From Odiellus spinosus (lineage: Eukaryota > Arthropoda > Arachnida > Opiliones > Phalangiidae), in contig OY987225.1 in NCBI GenBank assembly GCA_963920705.1, positions 16,323,492 to 16,387,491 of the forward strand: a DNA stretch of 64,000 nucleotides, read 5' to 3'. The notes below the pieces were generated by a model. That model did no database searches, was not told where the DNA came from, and worked only from the letters and a program-made list of their open reading frames with translations. The position numbers and the translations under genes are program-made. Of the stretch, positions 35,001 through 45,200 are shown one piece after another; within the stretch, counting starts at the first letter, position 1; each line of letters opens with the position of its first letter.

Positions 35001-35600
35001 TCGAAACTTTAAATTATGTAGAAGTCATTCGTAGAAATCACTCTTGGAAAGGGTAACTTAAAGCCTACTATGTGTTTAATGGTAGAATTGCGTAATACCA
35101 ATTAGTTTAAGCTGGCGCTTTTGAAATGTTTAGTTTTTAGGGTGAAGAATTATAGTTCCTTAAGAGGGGTTGCCGTTTGGATGCCACTCGAGATTTTGAG
35201 CATGTTTCACCACGGGGTATACTCTAACAAACCTTTACTTGTGCCTTATCGTCACCTGACACCTCTGCCAAAGTTTAGTTGATTCTTACTTTTTCCGTTC
35301 TCCTAGACTTTGGTGATATCTTATGGTGATGGTTGCAGTTTCCAGCTTGTAAAAGCAAACACTCGGTTTTTTAGAACCTTTACATTCTTTAACTCTACAT
35401 AATTTAAAGTTTCGATTGGCCGAATTTATATGTTTTTTTTATTCATATTAATTATTTCATTTTAGCTTTCTGATTTCTTAGACTGTGACATTCATATTTC
35501 TTTCAACGATAATTTATAATTTCTGTCCCTTCACGGGTTTGATATTCTTACCTATAAATGCACTTTTTTGAAGTGCGAAGCAAAACAACGTTTTTGTATA
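32099..35600. repeat. Large inverted repeat, right arm (about 3.5 kb)
   Basis: Reverse complement of 27780-31568 with scattered substitutions and indels, including an extra GCGGATTTTTTACGAGGT near 33473 that the left arm lacks. Confidence 0.9.
34814..35600. mobile_element. Palindromic element at outer end of right arm
   Basis: Ends TATACAAAAACGTTGTTTTG and inverse; one arm unit per side rather than two. The centre contains an inverted fragment of the 7738-8060 family. It occupies the same junction as 27780-28702. Confidence 0.85.
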
Positions 35601-35786
35601 TTTACTTCGTGTACTTAATCAACATTTCATTATTGAAATCTGTGTTTAACTAGAGATACTCTTGTACCCGAACGAAGTCTTATCAAATTTTTTCAAAAGT
35701 ACCTTTGTCTGTATTAATTCGAATTCAGTGGACGGTGGGAAGAGGGAAACGACGACGATTTCAGTTATCAAGCGCCGCGGGTCCAT
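35601..35786. repeat. Segment shared with 20465-20511 plus 23796-23940
   Basis: TTAATCAACATTTCATTATT, GTTTAACTAGAGATACTCTT and AGCGCCGCGGGTCCATTGGA occur here without the 3.27-kb insertion. The match resumes at 36477-36554. Confidence 0.9.
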
Positions 35787-35794
35787 TGGAAAAG

Positions 35795-36476
35795 CGAGGT
35801 TTACCAAAACGGCACACATTCCCAAAAAAAAATAACCTAAAACGGCACATTTTTTAAAACCTAAAACGGCACACGTTTTACATGTACATTTTGGCGACTC
35901 CCTTTTTTAGCATAGACCAAAACGGCACAAATAAAAAAATGAAAAATATTTAAATATTAAATTCATTTCATTTCATACATCGTTACAGTCAGTTAGTTTG
36001 ATGGATTTCAAAATTGTGCCTAGCAACAAGGGGGCCGAAAGTTTAACTACAAATGAATTTCTCAACGGCTTGAATTACGCGCTAAATGCAAAAGGATAGC
36101 AACTGACGACCTTTGTCTTAAGCCATTGAAGGTTATAAGAAAAGAACTACAAACGAGTGATAACAAAAGTGAGTTGGTTTCCAGTGACTTGTTGAACGTG
36201 ACGAGAGCGATGTATAGAGAACGACGAAAAGTTTTACCTGCACTTCCTAAATCATTATCCGAAGCTTTGGGTGCCATTAGAAAATTGGATTAACAAGAGG
36301 CGAAATTGACATTTTAAAATACATTACTCTTTTAGGACACAGATTTAAAGGTTTTAAACTGTAATAATAAAGCTTAATAAAAGTGTGCTGTCTTGATACA
36401 TGGAAAAATGTGCCGTTTCGGGTTATTACTTTTTTGGGGGTAAAAACCAAAAAATGTGCCGTTTTCGATGACCTCC
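35795..36476 (+). mobile_element. 682-bp element with FLYWCH-like remnant
   Basis: TSD TGGAAAAG flanks both ends (35787-35794 and 36477-36484), and 23.94 kb (CATTGGAAAAGACATTACGG) is the empty site. The termini pair: CGAGGTTTACCAAAACGGCA against the inverse of GTGCCGTTTTCGATGACCTC. Further AAAACGGCAC motifs lie just inside both ends. It holds a decayed frame at 36001-36293. Confidence 0.85.
36001..36293 (+). pseudogene. Decayed FLYWCH-type protein of a Mutator-like element
   Basis: A frame opens MDFKIVPSNKG and runs about 32 codons to a TAG. After a frame change, a second piece reads IRKELQTSDN, then MYRERRKVLPALPKSLSEAL, to a TAA. Opening phrases like FKIVPSNKG and RxRRKxLPxLP phrases are typical of FLYWCH zinc-finger proteins carried by MULE-type transposons (family knowledge). 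The Cys/His zinc ligands are mostly absent, so the centre of the domain is deleted and no function is expected. Confidence 0.5.
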
Positions 36477-36484
36477 TGGAAAAG

Positions 36485-36806
36485 ACATTACGGTTTCTGA
36501 TGAAATTCGAGTTTAGATAAAGGGATAAACACGAACGTGTTTATCCTAATGTGTAAAAACTTGTTCTAAGTCCAGTGGCCGCGCTTGGGGTAGGTTGATT
36601 AGGCTCTCAAAGAGGGCTTCTAATTACAGTGGATATTACTCTGAACGCGCTGACGTTTTTAATAGATGTCCGATTGCTCGATATTTTTGAAATTCTAGTT
36701 GAGATTAGAAAAGGCAGATTGCTTGTCTTTCTACGATAGTTCTAATGGAGATATTTTGAAAACTATCTATGCCTATAAAATTATGCTCCAAAAAGTTGAG
36801 GATTAC
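36485..36806. other. Intergenic, nothing recognised
   Basis: It begins with the last part of the shared segment (one ATAAACACGAACGTGTTTAT hairpin at about 36525). Nothing else supported. Confidence 0.4.
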
Positions 36807-37104
36807 CCACGGACCGTGTATATACCGGACACGAAATGCACGTCTGCGTCCGTACACCGACTCTCGATAGAGCCCAGAAACTAATCGTACAAGGTCATTT
36901 TTTAAATTCAAAATGGCGCGTGTCTTTAAGTCGATAGGATAGCCGTTTTGAAATTTCGCTCTCACGTGATACAAGAGTCACGAGAAAAAAAAACGACCTT
37001 GTACCACTATTTTATCTCTCGCTTCGGAGCCCAATGCTCGGGAAGGTTTTTTTTGTACTGTGGAAGGCTGGCGAATTCTCGTCCGGTATATACACGGTCC
37101 GTGG
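36807..37104. mobile_element. 298-bp MITE with ATTAC TSD
   Basis: CCACGGACCGTGTATATACC at the left and GGTATATACACGGTCCGTGG at the right are perfect inverses, extended by GGAC. ATTAC flanks both sides (36802-36806 and 37105-37109). An inner pair (GTACAAGGTCATTTTT with AAACGACCTTGTAC) is also inverted. Confidence 0.92.
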
Positions 37105-37119
37105 ATTACCTTGGTTGAG

Positions 37120-37158
37120 CTAGGAATATAATACTTCGTAGAAGTATTATATTCCTAG
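37120..37158. other. Perfect 18-bp stem hairpin
   Basis: CTAGGAATATAATACTTC, loop GTA, then GAAGTATTATATTCCTAG. It lies 15 bases after the MITE's right end. It has no T-run, and its role is unknown. Confidence 0.9.
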
Positions 37159-37277
37159 GGTTGAGAACGTTTTCAAGATTTTAGCCACAAAGACTCAAAG
37201 AGCCAAGGCTTAGATAATTACTTCTCCCGCCATTTTTTGCCCAGCTCAAAAAGGTAAAGAAGAGGGCTTGTAATTCG

Positions 37278-37382
37278 CGACTGAAACGTCGTCTACTGAG
37301 GTGTTATACCCATGGGGAAAACAAATACATCATACTGCATTTTTCTTTAAAGATAACACCATAGCAGACGGCGTTTCGGTCG
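37278..37382. repeat. Small inverted repeat (105 bp)
   Basis: CGACTGAAACGTCGTCTACT with GAGGTGTTAT at the left pairs with ATAACACC and AGCAGACGGCGTTTCGGTCG at the right. Probably a small MITE. Confidence 0.65.
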
Positions 37383-37447
37383 TTAAATTTTTATTGTTTC
37401 GCGCTTATTTTTGTCGCCCTGTGGCCAGCCACTCTTCTTGCTCAAAC

Positions 37448-37824
37448 CAGGGTGGGAAAGAACGATTTTTTTTTTTAAAGTGGACAAGTGACCACTGACC
37501 TCCGACCCCCTGGTCTATAAATAAATAAAGTGGTCCATGAGGAGTCACAGGCATAACTCACAGTCACAAAGACTTGTAAATTTGCTTTAAATGACTCGGA
37601 CCTACAGGTATAACATATTTACTACTAATTTTGTAGTAAAAAAACTACCAAAGTCCAAACAAACTTCCAAATATTCTAGATTCAAGAAACGTTTTCAAAA
37701 AAATCCTTGAATTTTCTTAGTGGTCACGTTGACCACTAAACACCCTCCGATTTAATTTTTAAAGTGGTCCAGGCAATTTTTAAAGTGGTCATTTAAACTC
37801 TGGTACGCCTTATTTCCCACGCTG
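37448..37824. mobile_element. 377-bp hAT-type MITE
   Basis: The termini CAGGGTGGGAAAG and the inverse of TTTCCCACGCTG fit hAT ends. An exact 8-bp TSD, GCTCAAAC, flanks it (37440-37447 and 37825-37832). AAAGTGGTC words recur inside both ends. It is non-coding. Confidence 0.88.
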
Positions 37825-37832
37825 GCTCAAAC

Positions 37833-38760
37833 TCAAATTTCGATTTGCATTAATTCGTCTGCTTTCAAGCTTCAAACTTTCCAATTTCCCAGTGTCGGTC
37901 AGTATTATAACTACTTTATTAGCAGTTTTGTCTAGATTCATCTCTAAGAAGGTTCTTGGGTAATTATCACGTCAAAACTTACGATTTCTTTATACCATAA
38001 GCCTATTAAGTCACCCGGGTGAAGAATTAGTAGGCTTATGTTAATACTTACAGTATTTAAGATCATTACCGTTTTAAACTGTATATCTTGAAAGTAAACA
38101 TGTGACATCTTTTGTTTTAATTCAAAATCGCTGAAGTCATAAAGGTTCAATGCATGTGGTATGTTCACTTTGAAAGATTTTTATAAATACCAGCTGCACT
38201 TGATGTCGATTAGTTGAGTTGGCGTAGAAAATTTCAGTCTACTAATAAAAATTAATTGGAATACATGACTCTGCACAGTTTTGCGTCGTGCTAATAATAC
38301 ATTATCTTAGTCACGTTTTGTATGGGAATTTCAGCGCTTTAAAACAAAACGCTTGACTCTATAATCAAAGAGTTGAGATAGATTGTCAGAGGCTAAGGAA
38401 GGAGTTTATTTCAAGACCATTCTAAAGGATAGAATGATAGATGTATTCTTCATTCTTTAGGAGCTAGTAATAGGTTGGTCAGATATTGGGGCATTGTTAA
38501 CTGTGCTTCATTAGTATCAGTTTGGATCCTATGTAATGCTTAGTCCACTCGTCAAGTTTTTGCCTGCTTATTTGGTAGATGAGGGTGGTTATTGATTTCT
38601 TATTGACATCCTCCCTCATATCAAGACAGGACAGGAGTTCCACTGGGAATTCTAAAGGGTCACAGGATAGCCTTGTTCAATTTCGGATTGCGGTAGCTTC
38701 CAAACGTTTTGAAACATCATTTAGTGACAATAATAAGAATAAAAATAATATAAATAAATT
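37833..38760. other. Intergenic, nothing recognised
   Basis: A short hairpin occurs at about 37995-38041 (CATAAGCCTATTAAGTCACC with TAGTAGGCTTATG). The 93-codon plus frame at 38579-38860 runs into a MITE and is not called. Confidence 0.4.
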
Positions 38761-38942
38761 TTTTTACAGAGAAAATGACATATTATTTTTAGATAAACTT
38801 TATTTACGAGATGTTTCTAGCCGATGCCCTTTTTCAGTCATTTGCGAAGTAAAACTATAGAAAAAGTCAAGAAAAGCCTCAGCTTGAAACATGTCTTAAA
38901 TAAAGTTTCTTTATAAATACCATGTTGTGTTCTCTGTAAAAA
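38761..38942. mobile_element. 182-bp MITE
   Basis: TTTTTACAGAGAA at the left is the inverse of TTCTCTGTAAAAA at the right. Inward, ATAAACTTTATTTACGAGATG pairs with CATGTCTTAAATAAAGTTTC. TSD not resolved. Confidence 0.65.
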
Positions 38943-39149
38943 CATAATTTCAACTACTATATGTTAACCATGGTATTGTTATTTTTAAGAAAGGGGTGGC
39001 AGGATAAATCTTGTTGCGCACTTCGACTAATAGTCCATTGCACAACTCCAGACAGTTCATGACCCAAAAAGTTTGATTTCTGTGATGAAGGGAAGAATTT
39101 GCATCACTGGGATATCAGAAAACTCATGAAATAGTTTCCTTTTGATGTG

Positions 39150-39657
39150 TACCAAGATGGTCAAACCTCTGGGCAGAGTAGTTCGCTCAGCTACGCAGAA
39201 CGTGAGAGGAGGTATCCTCCTCAGCAATCCCCAATACCAAACAAGGGGAGGTGCCTGTTAAGTGCCCAGTTAGTAGACCACTGACTAACCTAATACTGGG
39301 CCTAGAGAGAGCTGTAAAGCCCTTGCTCTCTGCTTAGATGGACCAAGGATAAACTCTTTGTTTTGTCTTTGACCATCCATCTCAAGCCAGAGCTTTAGCT
39401 GGAGATCAATCATGAATTTCAAAGTTGGTTCTGCACCATGCCAGTCGGTATAGGGACACTGGGCTCGACAAGGATATTGGCCTCCTCATTGCCACGTTAG
39501 CCTTGATGTCTTGGCGCTTTTTTATAGCCTTAAGAGTAGCTTGCCTATCACACAAAATCTGAATAATCTTGCCATGATAGTTCTTATTAAATAAAAAGTT
39601 TAATTTATAAATAACAATATTTATTTCGCAACAAGTTACAGTGAACCACTTAGGCAT
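39150..39657 (-). pseudogene. Decayed LINE RNase H region
   Basis: On the minus strand, one frame reads IIQILCDRQATLKAIKK, like the (I/V)LSDSQAALKAL segment of RNase H domains in insect non-LTR elements. A second frame reads GNEEANILVE, matching the GNExADxLAR segment, and further on SGLLTGHLTG, then EEDTSSHVL, which match the LLTGH and EExxxHxL words of the same C-terminal region. The words appear in the right order but in different frames with stops, so this is a pseudogene of an I/Jockey-type element. No reverse transcriptase was found upstream. Confidence 0.65.
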
Positions 39658-39691
39658 ACTGGTTGCCTAAACTATACAGAATACCCATAAA

Positions 39692-39830
39692 TTAGGGATC
39701 ATACAGGGACAATGACCCTGTTAGTCGGGGATCCCCGGTTTTCATCCCAGGATCGGGATGGCCGATTTTTCAGTTGTTTTTCAAGAAAATTAGATTTTCG
39801 AAAAATATTTAATATACCCTATACCGATCC

Positions 39831-39871
<41 letters not shown>

Positions 39872-39927
39872 CTTTCCCCGTCACGGACCAGGGCTTCGAC
39901 TAAAATCTCACCCCGTTCGATCCCTAA
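39692..39927. mobile_element. 236-bp MITE with T-run
   Basis: TTAGGGATC at the left and GATCCCTAA at the right are inverses, and CATAAA flanks both (39686-39691 and 39928-39933). A T-run of about 35 lies inside. Confidence 0.65.
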
Positions 39928-40129
39928 CATAAATTAACAAATATAAATTGATTTAATTAATTTAAGAAACGAACAATGGAAGGATGTGAAGGAAGTTGGC
40001 ATTGAGAAAAAGATAAATTTTTAAACTTGGTTTGTAACCGATTCATGGAAAAGTGGATCTAACTGATGCCTAGACTAGATTTTCATTTTAATGAAACACA
40101 AAAATCCCTTACCCAAAAAAGTTAGTTTT

Positions 40130-40290
40130 ATTTGACGAGGTCTTCAAGAACACCACAAAAGAGTTGGGGACATCTTTAAGACTTCCAAAAGACTTATTGG
40201 CATAATAAAAGACTTCCCCAAGACCTCTTAAGACTACATAAGACACCCGAAAGATTTCCCCAAGAGTAACCTTTTTTGATAGGGGTGTAA
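40130..40290. repeat. Dispersed repeat shared (inverted) with 60290-60415
   Basis: GACTTCCCCAAGACCTCTTAAG-type words here answer GGGGAAGTCTT and TTAAGAGGTCTC words at 60.3 kb. Confidence 0.55.
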
Positions 40291-40329
40291 CCGTCTTCCG
40301 TAATTCCCCCCAAAATTCCTGAAGGTTAG

Positions 40330-41430
40330 CCACAATTATAATTTTCTGCCAAGTCTTTTACTCCTAGACGTAACCTTCCCAGGTTCTGCCCACTTCCTTC
40401 TTTCTGGTATGATCACTCCAATACTCAGGACCCTTTTTTTTCTTTTAGAATAACTAACTGACTGATTATTAATTGCTTTTATTCGGGGTTCACTTAATTA
40501 TGTACAAATATGCTTGAGAATGTTTTAAGGATGTCGGTCTAACAACCGCGGGACTTAGCGAGTTAGTCCATGATCACACTTAAATGTTGAAAAAGGTGTC
40601 TTCCCTTATCACCTCAGATGGAAGGTGGTAGATAAGGGCCACGAGAAAATAAGACTATTTATAGGTTTAACCTTACCCCTTTTGGCGCTTGACATGAGTC
40701 AAACCCACTAGGCAGGGTACAGTTTTTCAGGTACCTTTACAAGCCAACCAAAGTGTGGATTAAATCCAAAATTTCCACATTTTTCAAGGTCCATTTTCTC
40801 GGGTCCCTTTCGGGGGATAACATGTATAATACAAATGCCATGAACGCAAATGGTAGAGCTGACTTATGATAATGAAATAGGAAGAACAGTGAACAGGGTT
40901 ATACTTATTAGGGTGAGTTTCTAATGAACATGGAGATAAGGTGGTAAATTACAGGTCTTAATAATTTATACCTTACCAGATACTAAAGAGCCATGCTTGC
41001 TAATTCAAATGAACTCAATGAACCCCAGTGTGAGTGACATGAGCCCCTCTTAGCAACGTCTAACTAGTAATCTAGGCTACGGGGAAACTACAAAAAGCAA
41101 AGGCTTAGAAAATTACCTTTCCCGCCAATTTCTTTCCCAGCTCAATAAGGTAGAGAATAAAGCAGCTTTGGAAATAACGCTCGTCTTACTTGATTCTGCT
41201 ATGCCAGGGATTTCTGGGCCCACCCCCTAGATTATATGACATCAGACGGCAAATCTTTGAGATCAGTCAATCTCATGAGACTCTTCTATTAAAACTGATT
41301 TTAATTTACTCACTACCATGGAGGATAAAAGGTTAGTAGTATGAAAATATTGTAGAGAATACTATGGAATTTATAAATTAACATAAATGTGAGATATGCT
41401 GAAGCTCCATGGGTAACGTTACTAAAAGGA
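40330..41430. other. Intergenic, nothing recognised
   Basis: A short copy of the 37.2-kb sequence (AAAGGCTTAGAAAATTACCT) occurs near 41099. No gene supported. Confidence 0.4.
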
Positions 41431-41660
41431 AAGGTCAAAGGAACACTTCTGTTGCACATAAAACCTAGGAAGATATGGTGATAAGGAGAGATGGATTTGT
41501 GCCTGTTCTTAGATCTCAAGTTTTGGGCTGAGAGAGGTGCACATGCGCATCTAGTTACCTTGGCTACGTTCATATACATCTCGTGACCACGAATTCTCAA
41601 CTCTAACCTGTAGACGACAAGTTGACGACATGCGCCAAACTAGTTGCGGGTAAATGCAGC
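41430..41660. repeat. Inverted copy of the 15.43-15.62 kb repeat
   Basis: See the shared words GACATGCGCCAAACTAGTTG and CTCGTGACCAC. It lies about 400 bases before the APC1 start codon. Confidence 0.55.
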
Positions 41661-42072
41661 CACAGACAAAGTGTAAAACAGGGGGAGGCTTGTACTTAGT
41701 GGCTGGTAAGTCGTAAGATACTGTCCCTAATGTTATTGAGGTCCATTTTCGTTGTAGGCAGTATTATCAATGCAATTTCCACATCAGAAATTCAGAATAC
41801 ATCTTTAACAAGCATTATAGCTTTATATTATAAAATATTTTTGTTACTTTTTTCTTCCTCTACCGCCAAGTTGAAATATTTTGACTCATCTCTGTGAAAT
41901 TTATTCGACTCTGGTAGTAGCCAATATATCGATCCATACTTCAAAAACATTTTAGCGTAACTGTAGGCTGCACCATAAATAACAAAATAAACATAGTTTT
42001 TTATTTTACTTGCAGGAAATGAAATAAAAAGGTTAATTGATCGTTTCAAATCTGGATGGGCAATACGAGACG

Positions 42073-42294
42073 ATGATAGCGGCGGGAGAACCCCGAGAGT
42101 TTAGCCCTTTCGGGAGGGAGCACATAAGAAGTTACCATCCTGGCAAGGGATGCTCCTCCGCTGCGCCAACCTGCGCTGACAAATCGGCGCTTAAAGACCC
42201 CCATCTGCACAAGATAGAGATCTCTGCCACTGATAGTTGGGCAAATACTACTACTAAAGGCGGTTGTGTCCCAATGCGAGGAACCTCTTTCCAG
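42073..42294 (+). CDS. shtd (ANAPC1): APC1 exon 1 (start exon)
   Basis: It has 74 codons and ends in phase 0 at TTCCAG|GTACGT. It encodes the EFSPFGREH motif near the start and a less conserved Thr/Ser/Lys-rich remainder. Confidence 0.9.
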
Positions 42295-45200
42295 GTACGT
42301 TTGCTCCAGGATTTGAAAGAACCAGACAGACTAGTTTTTTACAAGCTGGTTTTATCCATTTTAAGCCATCAAGAAAAAACCATGGTTATAACTTTTTTGG
42401 TTTCGTTATAAAAAATGAATTTTAATGAATATAGGTAGCAAACATTTAGATACTACATCACTGAGGGTCACTCTAGCTCCATTTCTCTTTAAAATATTAA
42501 AAGTATTTTAATGAAACATTTTCAGCTTAAGTGTCCTTGATATTGGGTAGTGTAAATAAATAATACGTAGATTAGGACAGTGAAAAAGTGCAGCAGTTTT
42601 CGTATTATAGCTTGTAAAAGTGTGCATTCATCAAATAGTGAGGAAGCTAGCAATCTTAAATGGGTCAAATGATTAAGCCTTGGTCCATCTGTAGTTGTGT
42701 ACTTTTCGATAATGAATTGTTTTTCAAATGGTTTAGGAAAATGAAACGTGGCATTTAAAAGAAGGAAAAGATGGGTCTGAGGAAGAGCTCTACGTTTTCG
42801 GTCATGTGGTGGTCTGGAGCAAAAACAATGGGTGTGGCATGTTCAAGATGCAGAAAACTTTTACAATGGATACGCCTGTCAAACAAGTCAGTTGCTTTTA
42901 TATTTACTTTCCACAAAAAAAAAAATATGACTAAATGAGTACTGTAACCAATTCCTTCTTGAACCTTCTATCCTTAACCCCAAATCAGTCGCAGCCAAAT
43001 AATTTATCCCATTTTGAACTGTTTTTAATTATGTTTAACCTAAGATTATTAATTTAATTCTTCAGATTCATTGCTTGATTAGCTGGCATGGGTATGATTA
43101 ATGCTGATAAATTCTAAGTTGGTTTAATTTTCAAATAAAGGTAGTTCACCAGCCCTAAATTCGAGGGTATGCGAGCCATGGTTTTCTGGTTTCGAGCTAA
43201 GTATTAGGTAGTTCTCCACCTTCATTTTTATCAACATAAATACAATTCATGCTCATGCTTGTTGATAGGCAGGAAACAAATAAAAAAATCAACATTTAAA
43301 AAAACCTAATCTTAAAGAATTAGTAAAATATTTCTATATAAGTTTTAAAAATTTAAGAGAGAATATGTTTGGTGGAATTTAAAGGTGTCATAAAAGAGGG
43401 GTGGGCCAAACATATAGAAACCGTTACAATATTTTTATTAATTTTCTTTCTTGCCCCAGAGAATTATTTTTAATTTCCATTTAATTGGCCTTCTAGGCAT
43501 TGTGGTGCGATACTTTACGCAATACAAGCGTATCTAATCGGAAAGACATTGAATGTGGTACGTACCATTAAACATATACCTATACTTGTTGAAATTAATA
43601 CTGACTTACTTTGTTTCTTAGGAGCACCATTAGGACCTAGTATTTGCATTCTTGACACTTCTACCATTCACGTTATTAATGAAGGTGGTCATATCTTCTC
43701 AACGCCATTGCCTTTCCAGGTACCCTTTTCATACCCCGATGCATTTTATTTCCAGCCCTGGAAAGTTTTCTTTCCAGCCCTGGAGAATTGATGATAATAT
43801 AAAATAACTTAGTCCCAACCTTGAAAAACTGGTATTCCTCAGAGACAGGTTCTATTTAAGGGCAATTTTTGTTGGTTCCAAAGTTAAGGAAGTCCTATAC
43901 TTTGTCCGAACCTTGAAAAACTGGTACATTTCCCAACAAAACAGGTTCTACCAAGAATAGATTTAACACAAGAATATGGAAGAGCTATACCTTTGTCTGC
44001 GCGCTAGTCACAATCGGGCGGAGCCTATGGGGGTCTTACGCCGCGCCTCATGTCATGTGCACAGGAAGCGGTTGGCGGTTTTCTACGATAAGTGCCGGGG
44101 GATATCAGGCTGCGGGGATAGGCGCTGGCGGCAGAGTTAGCTGACTGTCGCGGACCTCGAAAGCTCGTGATAGGGTGAAAATGATAACGCATATAAGATC
44201 AAATCTAGTAAGCTCCTCCCGTTCGAAACTAGCGTTATACCAGAGGTATATCGTACGGTTCGATATTCTTGTGTTGAATCTATTCTTGGTTCTACTTAAC
44301 AGCGATTTTTGTTGCTTCCAAAGTTGAGGAAAAGTATATGATTTCCCATTTTATAAAAAAACCTAATCTTAAAGAATTAGTAAAATATTCCGATATAAGT
44401 TTTAAAAATTTAAGAGAGAATATGTTTGGTGGAATTTAAAGGTGTCATAAAAGAAGGGTGGGCCAAACATATAGGAACCGTTACAATATTTTTATTAATT
44501 TATTTTCTTTCTTGCCCCAGAGAATTATTTTTAATTTCCATTTAATTGGCCTTCTAGGTAAATCGTTCACATTTGGTATAAGATGATGCTTTTTTGGAAC
44601 TTACCTTTTAGTCAGTTGACTAAAATTTAGTTTAGATAAAATTTTAATTAGTAAGGGGTGATTATTGACCTTCAATGCTTAAACAATTACCTTAGTATAT
44701 ATTTATTAGCATATATTTTAAATGATCTAATAACATTTGCATTTAAAAACCCAGCTGTTTCTCACTTAAATTTGTTTTTATTTCATTGTAACTGTAGGTG
44801 TCTCGGATTTGGAATAGTCAGTTTGGAATAATTATAGAAAGGAAACCGGTTGTACCTGAAGATGGAATTTTGCAAAGGTAACATTATCTTCTTAAATTTA
44901 ACCTTTTTTAACACAGACAATGTCGTAGCAGCGCAATAAAAAACCTGTTAATTTATTATTTCCAAACATTATAATGAGTTCATTACTATGTGAAAAAATA
45001 TGAAACTAAAGTGTCTGATTTTAACAAGTGTATTTCCCTGATCACTCTGTATGAGAATATGTCTATAGTATATTTCCAAACAAGTTTATTTTTAACTTAA
45101 TACATTTTTTCATAACTAGTTTAAGTAGACCTGACTCGATTGGGGCCGTATCAAATTGATCTCATTCCAAGCTCGCTAATTTAATCTGAAGGAATTGTGA

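Noticed and set aside
27281-35600. Polinton/Maverick-type giant transposon
   Set aside because: Long inverted repeats fit superficially, but no integrase, polymerase or capsid-type frame is present.
42037-42072. Earlier APC1 start at a TTG codon (42037)
   Set aside because: Not an ATG; an in-frame TAA lies just before. The ATG at 42073 fits the family start.
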